A stretch of 64,000 nt of DNA from Peptococcaceae bacterium BRH_c4a. Lineage in GTDB: Bacteria > Bacillota > Desulfotomaculia > Desulfotomaculales > Desulfocucumaceae. Positions 34,440-43,307 of the stretch are shown here, piece by piece. Position 1 is the stretch's first letter, and every line of letters begins with the position of its first letter. The stretch is taken from NCBI GenBank assembly GCA_000961585.1, contig LADN01000043.1, forward strand, positions 107,958 to 171,957, read 5' to 3'. The notes under the pieces are model-generated. The model was not told the origin of the DNA and searched no databases. It saw nothing but the letters and a program-made list of their open reading frames with translations. Both the position numbers and the translations under genes were made by a program.

Positions 34440-35381
34440 CTAGAGTTTAAACACCCGGCAAGCGTTTTCAAATAATACAGCCTTTTTCGTTGCGTCTTTG
34501 ACAGGCAGTTCCAGTAACTCACTTTTACACCGGGAAAGCCCGAGGCCGTTGGTAGCCCAAAAAACCTTTTTCCGGCCCGGCCCGTCCATAAACCGAACCA
34601 GGGCGGGGTCAAGAGAGGAGGGCATGTAAGCGCCGATATTCCCGTAAACGTTCGGGTGCCGCCAGATCATGGATATCCATTCGCTTACCCAGGGCCAGCC
34701 GGTGTGGGTGAGAACCATCACCAGGCTGGGGAAATGAATGGCTACCTCGTCGGCAAGCATGGGGTGCAGCTGGTCGCTGGGCAGGGGTTCCGCCGACTGG
34801 CCGGTTTGCATGCATACCGGAATGTCCAGTTCCAGGCACTTGGCGTACAGGGGATAATACCTCTTATCATTTAAAGTCAGGCCGAAGCTGCCCGTTTGTA
34901 TCCACACATACTTAAAGCCGTGTTCTTTAACCGCCCTGTCTATTTCCTTAAGGCTTTCTTCAATTTTAAGGGGGTTATAGCCGGCGCCGCCCACCACTTT
35001 TCCCCCGGATTCCTTAATCCATCCGCCAATCTCATCTATGGTGGCGTAACCGCTTACGTATTTCTGGTCGCGCTGGGACCATTGCACCATCTGGTCGACG
35101 AATATGTATTCCACGCCGATCTCATCCATTTCCGCCATGGCATCCTTAAGCGACCCCTTGACCCCCATAGCCAGCATTGCCTTCCAGGCGTCTTCCAGCC
35201 TTTCTACGCCTGCTCTCTTCAGCACACCGCCAAAAGTGGTGGCCGCCATGGTTTGAAACTCATAGCTTCTAAACATGGCCTGCAGATGTTCCAGGCTGAC
35301 GTAGAATGGTCGGCACATGGTATCGACGGCCTTGATTTGCTTCATCTCTTCCGGTGAAATTGCGCTCTTTTTTTCCGACAT
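34440..35381 (-). CDS. Amidohydrolase-2 family protein lacking the N-terminal HxH metal motif
   Basis: 313 aa with the TIM-barrel pattern of the ACMSD/resorcylate-decarboxylase family: HGFKYVWIQTGSFGL, LDIPVCMQTGQSAEPL, LVMVLTHTGWPWVSEWI, NVYGNIGAYMPS and a C-terminal NACRVFKL. The usual first-strand D-x-H-x-H reads AVDTMCRPFY, so two metal ligands are absent and ordinary hydrolase or decarboxylase chemistry is doubtful. It is the last gene of the 44-34 kb operon. ATG at 35381 after AGGGGGTG. Its role, perhaps hydration or decarboxylation of a CoA-linked intermediate, is unknown. Confidence 0.75.
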   Translation of the reverse strand: MSEKKSAISPEEMKQIKAVDTMCRPFYVSLEHLQAMFRSYEFQTMAATTFGGVLKRAGVERLEDAWKAMLAMGVKGSLKDAMAEMDEIGVEYIFVDQMVQWSQRDQKYVSGYATIDEIGGWIKESGGKVVGGAGYNPLKIEESLKEIDRAVKEHGFKYVWIQTGSFGLTLNDKRYYPLYAKCLELDIPVCMQTGQSAEPLPSDQLHPMLADEVAIHFPSLVMVLTHTGWPWVSEWISMIWRHPNVYGNIGAYMPSSLDPALVRFMDGPGRKKVFWATNGLGLSRCKSELLELPVKDATKKAVLFENACRVFKL

Positions 35382-35413
35382 GCAGTACACCCCCTAAAAA
35401 TGTGTAATTTTTC

Positions 35414-36196
35414 CTAACGGCCCGTGAAAGCAGGTTTCCGCCTTTCCTTAAAGGCTGTCAGCCCTTCCCGGCTGTCCTCGGTGGAACTGCACAGGGCCGT
35501 CAGCGCAGCCTCCAGCAATTCTCCGCACTCACCGGTCAGTTCACAGCCGCCCCGCACGGACTGAAGGATTAACCTCACCGCCGCAGGAGAATGGGAGGCG
35601 ATCTGGCCGGCCAGTTCCAGCGTCTTTGTCAGGAGCTCCCCTGCCGGCACCACCCGGTTGACCAAGCCAATCCGGTGAGCCTCCGCCGCCCCCAACCGGG
35701 ACCCCGCCAGAAGGTATTCCAGGGCCAGAGTTTTACCGACGGCCTTGGGAAATCTCTGGGTGCCCCCGAAACCCGGCATTAACCCCAGACTTACCTCGGG
35801 AAATGAGAAATAAGCGTTCTCTACGGCAATACGCAACGGACAGGCCAAGGCAAGTTCAAAACCTCCACCCAGGGCAAATCCGTTAACCGCAGCAATCACC
35901 GGTTTTTCCATCTCTTCCATCAGACGCAAAACTTTTTGTCCCTGCCGGAGAAAAGTCCACAGCTCCAGAGGTGAGCGGGAAGTAATCTCATCCAGGTCGG
36001 CGCCGGCCACAAAAGCCTTTGTGCCGGACCCGGTAAGGACAACCACCCTGATGTCGCCTTGTTCAACCTGCTCCATCGCAGACTCCAATTCCCGGAGCAG
36101 ATCATAATTCAGTGCGTTCAACTTGTCCGGCCTGTTAATGGTTATCAGCGCCACTTTTTGTTCCAACTCTTCGTAAAGCAGCATTTTACTCTGCAT
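35414..36196 (-). CDS. Enoyl-CoA hydratase
   Basis: A 260-aa crotonase with AFVAGADLDEI, both catalytic Glu positions (GFALGGGFELALACP and FPEVSLGLMPGFGGTQRF) and the C-terminal KERRKPAFTGR. Hydrates 2-enoyl-CoA. It forms, with the next two genes, a dehydrogenase-hydratase-hydroxyacyl dehydrogenase set. ATG after GGGGGAAA. Substrate unknown. Confidence 0.87.
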   Translation of the reverse strand: MQSKMLLYEELEQKVALITINRPDKLNALNYDLLRELESAMEQVEQGDIRVVVLTGSGTKAFVAGADLDEITSRSPLELWTFLRQGQKVLRLMEEMEKPVIAAVNGFALGGGFELALACPLRIAVENAYFSFPEVSLGLMPGFGGTQRFPKAVGKTLALEYLLAGSRLGAAEAHRIGLVNRVVPAGELLTKTLELAGQIASHSPAAVRLILQSVRGGCELTGECGELLEAALTALCSSTEDSREGLTAFKERRKPAFTGR

Positions 36197-36240
36197 AGGG
36201 CTTTCCCCCTTTAACTTTTTACAACTTCCGGACGGGAAGT

Positions 36241-37098
36241 TTATTTTCCGGTATAGTCATACACTCCCCGACCGGTTTTCCGGCCCAGCCGCCCGGCCTT
36301 GACGTATTTCGCCATCAGCGGGCAGGGGCGGTATTTTTCTCCCAGAGTGGCGTGCAGGTGTTCCAGAACCCGCAGGCGCGCATCCAGGCCCACCAGGTCG
36401 CCAAGTTCCAGCGGTCCCATGGGGTGATTCAGGCCCAGCTTGATGGCCTTGTCTATGTTTTCTGCGCTGGCTACCCCTTCCTGCAGCAAATAAAAAGCCT
36501 CATTGCCAATCATGGCGTTGATCCGGCTGGTGACAAAACCCGGGAATTCGTTCACCTCCACCGTTTCCTTACCCATCCTGACAGCCACGCTTTCGGTGGC
36601 AGCCATGGTCCCGTCAGAGGTTTCCAGCCCCCTTATGATTTCAATCAGCTTCATCAGATGCACCGGATTAAAGAAATGCATCCCGATTACCTTATCCGGC
36701 CGGCCTGTGGTGGCGGCAATTTCAGTTACGCTCAGGCCCGATGTGTTGGTGGCCAGAATGGCGTGGGGTGGGCAGGTGCGGTCCAGATCCCTGAATATTT
36801 CTATTTTCAGGGTGATTATCTCCGGGACGGCCTCAATCACAAAATCCGACGCACTTGCCGCCAAGGTGCGGTCGGTGGTGGCTTTAAGCCGTTTCATGGC
36901 CGCTTCCTGCGCTTCCGGCAAAACCTTACCCAGTTGCACTCCCTTTTGCAGATTCTTTTCGATCATCTGGATGGCGCTCTGGAGAATCTTTTCATCCGTG
37001 TCCACCAGGAAAACGTCATAACCACCCACGGCGCCCATCTGGGCAATGCCCCGGCCCATAGTGCCGGCGCCGATCACTGTCAAAGTTTTTATCTCCAT
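36241..37098 (-). CDS. 3-hydroxyacyl-CoA (3-hydroxybutyryl-CoA) dehydrogenase
   Basis: 285 aa with NAD motif VIGAGTMGRGIAQ, catalytic His region GMHFFNPVHLMKLIEII, NTSGLSVTEIAA and GPLELGDLVGLD. This is the Hbd-type standalone enzyme. It oxidises the 3-hydroxyacyl-CoA made by the neighbouring hydratase. ATG after GGAGGATAA. Its paralogue at 43308 differs clearly in the NTS region, suggesting a different substrate. Confidence 0.9.
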   Translation of the reverse strand: MEIKTLTVIGAGTMGRGIAQMGAVGGYDVFLVDTDEKILQSAIQMIEKNLQKGVQLGKVLPEAQEAAMKRLKATTDRTLAASASDFVIEAVPEIITLKIEIFRDLDRTCPPHAILATNTSGLSVTEIAATTGRPDKVIGMHFFNPVHLMKLIEIIRGLETSDGTMAATESVAVRMGKETVEVNEFPGFVTSRINAMIGNEAFYLLQEGVASAENIDKAIKLGLNHPMGPLELGDLVGLDARLRVLEHLHATLGEKYRPCPLMAKYVKAGRLGRKTGRGVYDYTGK

Positions 37099-37147
37099 TT
37101 ATCCTCCGTCCGGGGGAAACAGCCCCACCGGCCCTCCCCTCTTTAAT

Positions 37148-38284
37148 CTAGTCCTTAAGTATTTCCCGGGCGATAATGGTGCGCTGAATCTGGCTGGTGC
37201 CCTCCACAATCTGCGTCATCTTGGCGTCCCGCATCATCCGCTCAACCTTATAATCCTGGATGTAGCCGTAACCGCCCAGCACCTGCACGGCGTCCGTGGT
37301 CACCCGCATGGCCAGATCGGCCGCATAGCGCTTGGCCATGGAGGAGTGCATGCCGCCCTGCAGGCCCTGGTCTTTGCGCCAAGCGGCATAGCGGACCAAC
37401 CACCGGGCTGCTTCAATTTCGGTGGCCATGTCGGCCAGTATGAACTGTATCCCCTGCAGTGATGCAATGGGGCTCCCAAAGGCATTTCTTTGCCGGGCGT
37501 AGTCCCGGGCAATCTCGTAGGCCCCCTGGGCAACGCCCAGCGCCAGGGCGCCGTTGGTGATCCGCCCGCCCTCCAGGCCCTTCATCAGCATGGAGAAGCC
37601 CTTGTTTTCCACGCCTCCCACCAACTGGTCAGCCGGTACCCGGCAATCTTCCAGGACCACCTCGCAGATGTGCGTACTGCGGACCCCCATTGTTTTTTCC
37701 ACCTTGGGCACCGACAAGCCGGGAGTGCCTTTGGGTACTATAAATATCCCGATTCCCCGCGCTCCCGCCCCCGGGTCGGTTTTGGCGGCAATGGTGATCA
37801 CGTCGGCCACATCCGCATTGGTAATAAAACACTTCTGCCCGTTTAAAACATAGTGGTCGCCGTCCCGCTTCGCATTGGTGCGGATGCTGGCGGCGTCCGA
37901 CCCGGCGCCGGGCTCGGTCAGCCCGAAGGCCGCCAGCATCTCTCCTGACGCCAGCGGCGGCAACCAGCGCCGGCGCTGTTCTTCCGTCCCATGGCCGTAA
38001 ATAATCTCCAGCACCATGTTATGGATGAAAATGAAACCCATAGCCCTGTGTACCCGTCCCAATTCCTCCCCGATCAGGGCGGCGGTTACCTTGTCTAAAT
38101 CCGAACCGCCATATTCCCCGGAACAATACATGCCTGCCAAACCCAGTTCCGCCATCTTCTCGAAGACACTGCGGGGAAAGTAGGCCTTTTCTTCCCACTC
38201 ATCTGCAAACGGTGCCAGCTCATTTTCGGCAAAACGGCGGACCATGGCCTGAACCTGCACCTGTTCCTCAGTTAACTGAAACAA
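37148..38284 (-). CDS. Acyl-CoA dehydrogenase
   Basis: 378 aa. FAD motifs AFGLTEPGAGSDAAS and YVLNGQKCFITNADVA; catalytic Glu in QIVEGTSQIQR near the C-terminus; short-chain acyl-CoA dehydrogenase size. TTG start after GGAGGGAT. First enzyme of a three-gene set with the hydroxyacyl-CoA dehydrogenase and hydratase that follow. Confidence 0.9.
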   Translation of the reverse strand: MFQLTEEQVQVQAMVRRFAENELAPFADEWEEKAYFPRSVFEKMAELGLAGMYCSGEYGGSDLDKVTAALIGEELGRVHRAMGFIFIHNMVLEIIYGHGTEEQRRRWLPPLASGEMLAAFGLTEPGAGSDAASIRTNAKRDGDHYVLNGQKCFITNADVADVITIAAKTDPGAGARGIGIFIVPKGTPGLSVPKVEKTMGVRSTHICEVVLEDCRVPADQLVGGVENKGFSMLMKGLEGGRITNGALALGVAQGAYEIARDYARQRNAFGSPIASLQGIQFILADMATEIEAARWLVRYAAWRKDQGLQGGMHSSMAKRYAADLAMRVTTDAVQVLGGYGYIQDYKVERMMRDAKMTQIVEGTSQIQRTIIAREILKD

Positions 38285-38330
38285 CGGTCATCCCTCCAAT
38301 TCAAGCTGTCACCAACCGGCTATAACTAAT

Positions 38331-39512
38331 TCATTGGTTACTGTAGATATTTACGCAACTTAGCTGCCCGGCTCCCCCGATGTTGTGGGTCAGACCCAGC
38401 CTGGCGCCGGACACCTGGCGCTGTCCGGCCTCCCCCCGCAACTGCTCAAAGATTTCGCAAGCCTGGGCCACCCCGGTGGCTCCCACGGGATGCCCTTTGG
38501 CCTTTAAGCCGCCGCTGACGTTACAGGGCTTTTCACCCCCGAAACAAGGGCCGCCGGAATCGATCCACATTCCTCCCCGTCCTTTTTCACAAAAACCGAG
38601 ATCTTCGTAGGTGATCAATTCAGTGCAGGTAAAACAGTCATGCAGTTCCGCCACGTCGATATCCCGGGACTTGACCCCGGCCATATCATAGGCTTCTTGC
38701 CCGGCCCTGATGGTGGCCGGCCATTCCGTGTAGGTGCTGCGCAGGTGTGAATGAGCCACATCCACCCCCAACCCGGTGCCAATCAGGAAAACCGGCTTAT
38801 CGGTATACTGCCGGGCCCGTTCCGGAGTGGTCAGTATGAGCGCCGCAGCTCCGTCCGTGGTGGGACAGCAGTCATAAAGCCCCAGTGGCCAGGATACCAT
38901 AGGGGCTCTTAGAACCTGTTCCACGGTGATCTCAACCCGGTAAAAAGCATGGGGATTCATTACGCCGTGCCGGTGGTTCTTAACCGCCACCTTGGCAAAG
39001 TGTTCCCTGGTGGTGCCATAGGCATGCATGTGGGCGGTTCCGTTCTGGCCGAAAACCATCGGGGCCGTGGCGCCCCTTGGATGCCACCAGAGATGCGACA
39101 TGATTCCCCGGTTGGCCACCAGGCTGGCCCGGGAAGGCACGTCCCGCATTTTTTCGGCGCCCACCACCAGTACTGTCTCGTAAATTCCCGCCATCACGGC
39201 GCAGGCCGCATTGCGGATGGCGTCGCTTCCCGAGGCGCAGAGGTTCTCGATCCTGGTCACCGGGATGGACAGCAAGCCCAGCGGTTCGGCCAGAGAGGAA
39301 CCTGATATCAGTTCGCGCCGGATCAGGCTTCCCTGGACGGTACTCAGCCAGGCAGCCTGGATGTCCCCTTCGTCGATCCCCTTGTCTACGCTCTTCAGAC
39401 AGTTGCGGTAGGCCTCCACAATCATATCATCGTAACTCTGGTGGAACAGCTCGCCAAAATCCGTCATGCCGGCACCGATAACAGCCACCTTGAAGTTCTT
39501 TTTACCCGCCAT
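38331..39512 (-). CDS. SCP2-like thiolase (acetyl-CoA acetyltransferase family)
   Basis: 393 aa from ATG at 39512 (GGGGGATC upstream), overlapping the preceding synthase-like gene by 11 bases. It shows VAVIGAGMTDFG, nucleophilic Cys in RIENLCASGSDAIRNAA, ELHDCFTCTEL and GGLKAKGHPVGATGVAQ. This non-decarboxylating family often works with a DUF35/OB-fold partner, here fused to the C-terminus of the overlapping neighbour. It may cleave a branched or ring-derived 3-oxoacyl-CoA. Confidence 0.85.
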   Translation of the reverse strand: MAGKKNFKVAVIGAGMTDFGELFHQSYDDMIVEAYRNCLKSVDKGIDEGDIQAAWLSTVQGSLIRRELISGSSLAEPLGLLSIPVTRIENLCASGSDAIRNAACAVMAGIYETVLVVGAEKMRDVPSRASLVANRGIMSHLWWHPRGATAPMVFGQNGTAHMHAYGTTREHFAKVAVKNHRHGVMNPHAFYRVEITVEQVLRAPMVSWPLGLYDCCPTTDGAAALILTTPERARQYTDKPVFLIGTGLGVDVAHSHLRSTYTEWPATIRAGQEAYDMAGVKSRDIDVAELHDCFTCTELITYEDLGFCEKGRGGMWIDSGGPCFGGEKPCNVSGGLKAKGHPVGATGVAQACEIFEQLRGEAGQRQVSGARLGLTHNIGGAGQLSCVNIYSNQ

Positions 39513-41010
39513 AATTATGATCCCCCTTAAATGCCGCCGTTTCAGGCAATGGCTTAAACTTGTAGCCGTACTTCGGCAACCCCAATTCCTCACCGCACCG
39601 CCGGAAAACCAATTCCACCGGCATACCGATTTTTACCTGGGCAGTGTCAACGGGCAACATTGATCCGCTGACCTTGCCCCCGCGCACTCCGCCGGCGCCA
39701 TCCAGCTTTACCGTACAGACCACGATGGGAACTTCCTCGGGGCCGATGGGCGACACGTACTGGGTGTTATAGGTCACAATGCGGCCGCGGCGGGGCAGAT
39801 TCACCTTTTTAAACGACTGTCCGCGACAATCAATGCAATAGTCCCGGTAAGGGTAGTTCAAGGATCCGCAGCTGCTGCACTCCAGGGCCTTTAGCCCCAG
39901 CAGGTATTCTATGTCCCGGATCATCCCCGGCTGGGTACCGTAACCGGAAACGGGATCTGGCAGAGCCGGCGGCACTGAAATCAGCCCCACCCGCTTGGCA
40001 TAGGCCGGATAACTCAGGTAGGTTTTTTCACCGGTTACCTCGGCCAGGGTGACCGCCAGTTCTTTCCTGGCGGCAAGGTCCCCGGTCAGATTCACCGCCA
40101 GGGCATCGCTTCCAGCCCCCGAACCGTAACTTATTACCAGCGCCTTCTCGCCCGGCATCCCCCGTTCCATGACGGTCACCAAACCCAACAGCGGGGCCGC
40201 TGCGCCGGTATCTCCCAAAAGCGGCGCCAGGTTGGCCGGGATGGCCGCTTCCGCAGGGATTCCCAGCAGTTTGGCCACCGCCTGAATACTCCGGCCATCC
40301 GGCTCTGCAGCGGTCAGGTAGTTAAACACAGATCCCTTCAAGCCCAGCCGGGACATCAGGGACTGCCCCGCACTAACTACCGCCTGCTGGTAGCCGCACT
40401 CCTTTTCCAGGCGGCTGTCGTCATGCCGCCTGATCATCCTCTCCCCGCAGGGGCGCCACATGTTGGTAAACTCGCTGGTGTAGGAAGCCGACCCTAAAAT
40501 CCCGGCAATCACCTTTTCTTTTCCCACCACCAGGGCCACCGCCCCGGCACCCAGACTTTGCTCCAACATATCCCCGGCCCTGGCCAGCCGGTTATCACTG
40601 GCAATCACCAGGCCCAGGCTGATCTCCCCGGTACGCACCAAGGCAAGACAGTTGATCAGCGCCACCGTCCCAGCCCGGGTGGTACGGCCAAGGTCAACCG
40701 CCAGGGCTTCCGCCGGGACGCCTAACGCCGCCTGGATCACCGCCGCCGCTGACTTCTCCTCACAGGGGACTGACGCGCTGGCCAGATAAACAGCCCCCAC
40801 TTTTTCCGCCTCCACCCCGGCGTGCGCCAGCGCCCGCTCCGCCGCCGCAACAGCCATTGTTACGGCATCTTCATCAAAATCAGCCACAGCCTTTTCATTA
40901 ACGCCCGCAACATTACCGGCCGATGGCCATACCGTTTTGATTTCTTTGGTTGTAATCCGCAATCCGGGTATATATGCCCCATAACCAACAATCCCGGCCA
41001 ATACAACCAC
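39502..41010 (-). CDS. HMG-CoA-synthase-like protein fused to a DUF35 zinc-ribbon/OB domain
   Basis: 502 aa. The N-terminal 350 residues look like the ketosynthase-III/HMG-CoA synthase fold (GIVGYGAYIPGLRI, KVGAVYLASASVPCEEK, SYGSGAGSDALAVNL). The C-terminal 130 form a DUF35 module with CSSCGSLNYPYRDYCIDC. The fold suggests Claisen-type condensation or its reverse. The gene overlaps the thiolase, as in archaeal HMG-CoA synthase-thiolase-DUF35 complexes. GTG at 41010 is used; TTG at 41001 is better spaced from AAAGGGG. Confidence 0.8.
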   Translation of the reverse strand: MVVLAGIVGYGAYIPGLRITTKEIKTVWPSAGNVAGVNEKAVADFDEDAVTMAVAAAERALAHAGVEAEKVGAVYLASASVPCEEKSAAAVIQAALGVPAEALAVDLGRTTRAGTVALINCLALVRTGEISLGLVIASDNRLARAGDMLEQSLGAGAVALVVGKEKVIAGILGSASYTSEFTNMWRPCGERMIRRHDDSRLEKECGYQQAVVSAGQSLMSRLGLKGSVFNYLTAAEPDGRSIQAVAKLLGIPAEAAIPANLAPLLGDTGAAAPLLGLVTVMERGMPGEKALVISYGSGAGSDALAVNLTGDLAARKELAVTLAEVTGEKTYLSYPAYAKRVGLISVPPALPDPVSGYGTQPGMIRDIEYLLGLKALECSSCGSLNYPYRDYCIDCRGQSFKKVNLPRRGRIVTYNTQYVSPIGPEEVPIVVCTVKLDGAGGVRGGKVSGSMLPVDTAQVKIGMPVELVFRRCGEELGLPKYGYKFKPLPETAAFKGDHNYGG

Positions 41011-41050
41011 CCCTTTTTCTAAAATCTATTCAAAAATGTTTCTGTTCTGA

Positions 41051-42250
41051 TCAGTCATCTTCCTCGAAAGGCCAACTGGGCAGTTGCATGCGCAATATTT
41101 TATTTTCCCTGAAGCCCAGGGCATATTCGGCCAAAATTATTTCCTGGATTTCGCTGGTGCCGGTGTATATCATGGCCCCCTTGGCGTTGCGCAGATACCT
41201 TTCCAGCGGGTAGCGGTTTAAATAAGCATAGGCCCCGTGAATTTGAATGCTGTGGGAGGCCGCTTTAAACGCTGCATCGCAAGCATACCACTTGGCCAAA
41301 GCTGTTTCCCGGCCGCACTGTTTACCCTCGTTTTTCAGCCAGCCCACCTTATACACCAGCAACCTGGCGATCTCGGCGCCGGCCGCTATTTCGGCAATCA
41401 TGGACTGCACCAACTGCAACCTGCCGATTGGCTGGCAAAATGCCTGCCTTTCCCGGCCATACTTAACGCTGGCATCCAGGCACCCCTGGATTACTCCCAC
41501 GGCGCCCGCCGCCACAGTGAAGCGGGCATTGTCTACACTGCTAAAGGCAATGGTTGAACCTTCACCCTCCTCACCCAGCATGTTTTCAACAGGCACACGC
41601 ACATTATTTAAGATCAGCTGGCCGGTATCAGCCAGACGGATATACATCTTTCCATAAATATTTTGTGTTTGCACCCCCGGAAAATTGCCGTCCACAATAA
41701 AACATGAAATATTTTTTTTGTCCCCGGCGGGACCGGTGCGGGCAAAGACCAGGAAAACATCGGCCACATTGATTAACGACACCCACATTTTGGTGCCGTT
41801 CAAAATGTAATAATCCCCTTCCCTTACGGCTGTAGTGCTTATATTGTTAATATCGGATCCATCCTGGCTCTCAGTGATGGCAAACGCCCCAATGACCTGC
41901 CCCTTGGTGGCCGGAACCAGATACCTGTGCTTTTGGTCCGCAGTACCCCACTGCAACAGGGTCAGGGCAAAGGCCGCCACATGCGTGGTGATGGTCAGGC
42001 GCGCGCCGGTGTCTTCTTTTTCCAGTTCCTCGCAGGCGATGGCCAGGCAGTTATAGTCCAGCCCGCTGCCCCCGTACTTTTTTGGAATACAGATCCCCAG
42101 TACGCCCAAGAGGCCTATCTTGGATAAAAATGACCGGTTGTATGAGGCAAACTCATCCTCGTTCTGAACCATGGTGGCGATCTCATTTTCGGCAAATTCC
42201 CTTACTTTTTCCCGGGTCATTTTCTGTTCTTTGGACAATTCAAAATACAT
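41051..42250 (-). CDS. Acyl-CoA dehydrogenase with altered catalytic position
   Basis: 399 aa. FAD/substrate motifs GAFAITESQDGSDINN and YILNGTKMWVSLINVA are normal. The C-terminal YEGTSEIQ motif reads MIYTGTSEIQEI, i.e. Thr where most family members have the catalytic Glu. Some dehydrogenases place the base elsewhere (isovaleryl-CoA type), so it may act on branched substrates. It groups with the crotonase and hydroxyacyl-CoA dehydrogenase upstream. Confidence 0.87.
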   Translation of the reverse strand: MYFELSKEQKMTREKVREFAENEIATMVQNEDEFASYNRSFLSKIGLLGVLGICIPKKYGGSGLDYNCLAIACEELEKEDTGARLTITTHVAAFALTLLQWGTADQKHRYLVPATKGQVIGAFAITESQDGSDINNISTTAVREGDYYILNGTKMWVSLINVADVFLVFARTGPAGDKKNISCFIVDGNFPGVQTQNIYGKMYIRLADTGQLILNNVRVPVENMLGEEGEGSTIAFSSVDNARFTVAAGAVGVIQGCLDASVKYGRERQAFCQPIGRLQLVQSMIAEIAAGAEIARLLVYKVGWLKNEGKQCGRETALAKWYACDAAFKAASHSIQIHGAYAYLNRYPLERYLRNAKGAMIYTGTSEIQEIILAEYALGFRENKILRMQLPSWPFEEDD

Positions 42251-42462
42251 TTGTCCCCGTTCCTTCCGTTAATATTTGGCACCCGGCGCCAGCTACCGGT
42301 ATATATGGAGGGAACTTCACCCCAGTTTTAATCTATTCCGTTGCGATCCAAAAACGATATCACCCGGCGGGCCATGGCCGAACAGTAGACCGTCAGCACC
42401 CTTTCCTTGGACCAGCCTGCCCTCAGCAGCCCGGTGTGGTCTAAGTCTGCATATCTCCTCTT

Positions 42463-43251
42463 TCACTTACCGGTAAATCCGGGTGTGCGCTTTTCAAAAA
42501 AAGCCCTCGCCCCTTCCCTGTGGTCCTCTGTTTGCAGGCATATATCCTGTGCCCACGCCTCGGCGTCAAGAATGGTCTGGAAATCCTTTTCATAGGTCTG
42601 ATTTAATATGGTTTTCATATAGCCCAGCGCCAGGGAGGGACCCCGGGCCAGTTCCTGCGCCATTTCCATGGCTGCAGGAAGTAATTCGCCCGGCGGCGCC
42701 ACCTTGTTTACCAGACCAAGGGCGTGGGCTTCACCAGCGCTGATTGCGCTTCCGGTCATCATTAACAGCTTGGCCTTGGGTAAACCGATAACCCGGGGCA
42801 GCAGATACATGCTCCCGTTGTCGGGAATCAACCCCACCTTGACAAAGGCCTGGGAAAACATACTGCCCTCTGCGGCAACAACAAAATCACAGGCCAGGGC
42901 TATACTCCAGCCGGCGCCGAAAGCATTCCCGTTGACTGCCGCTATCACCGGCTTTTGCATGCCGCGAATAATATGCACCAGTTCACAGCCATTGCGCACC
43001 AGTTTATTGCCCTGGCCCGGTTTTAAGTTTCCCATTGCCCTCAGGTCGCCGCCGGCACAAAATGCCTTCCCCCTGCCTGTAATCACAACCGCCCTGACGT
43101 CGTCATCCTTGGCCAGGTCAGCCATCACATTTCTGAGCTCGGCGCGCAGCTCCTTATTCAGGGCGTTCCGCGACTCCGGTCGGTTCAGGAAAACCACGGC
43201 TACGGCGCCGTCCTTTTCCAGTTGAATAGATTCAAAATCCAACTTCAGCAC
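42463..43251 (-). CDS. Enoyl-CoA hydratase/isomerase, PaaG-like
   Basis: 262 aa. AFCAGGDLRAM is the oxyanion-hole motif. The usual first catalytic Glu is missing (GNAFGAGWSIALACD), and the second region reads QAFVKVGLIPDNGSMYLLPR, with Asp rather than Glu. That pattern is typical of PaaG-type isomerases rather than hydratases. Start GTG at 43251; TTG at 43242 is also possible given GGAGGA. A 212-bp gap without a visible feature separates it from the dehydrogenase downstream. Confidence 0.85.
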   Translation of the reverse strand: MLKLDFESIQLEKDGAVAVVFLNRPESRNALNKELRAELRNVMADLAKDDDVRAVVITGRGKAFCAGGDLRAMGNLKPGQGNKLVRNGCELVHIIRGMQKPVIAAVNGNAFGAGWSIALACDFVVAAEGSMFSQAFVKVGLIPDNGSMYLLPRVIGLPKAKLLMMTGSAISAGEAHALGLVNKVAPPGELLPAAMEMAQELARGPSLALGYMKTILNQTYEKDFQTILDAEAWAQDICLQTEDHREGARAFFEKRTPGFTGK

Positions 43252-43307
43252 TCCTCCGTTCTTCCGGGGATATCCCTGCCGGCCTTTTTAATGAGAGATA
43301 CAATGCG

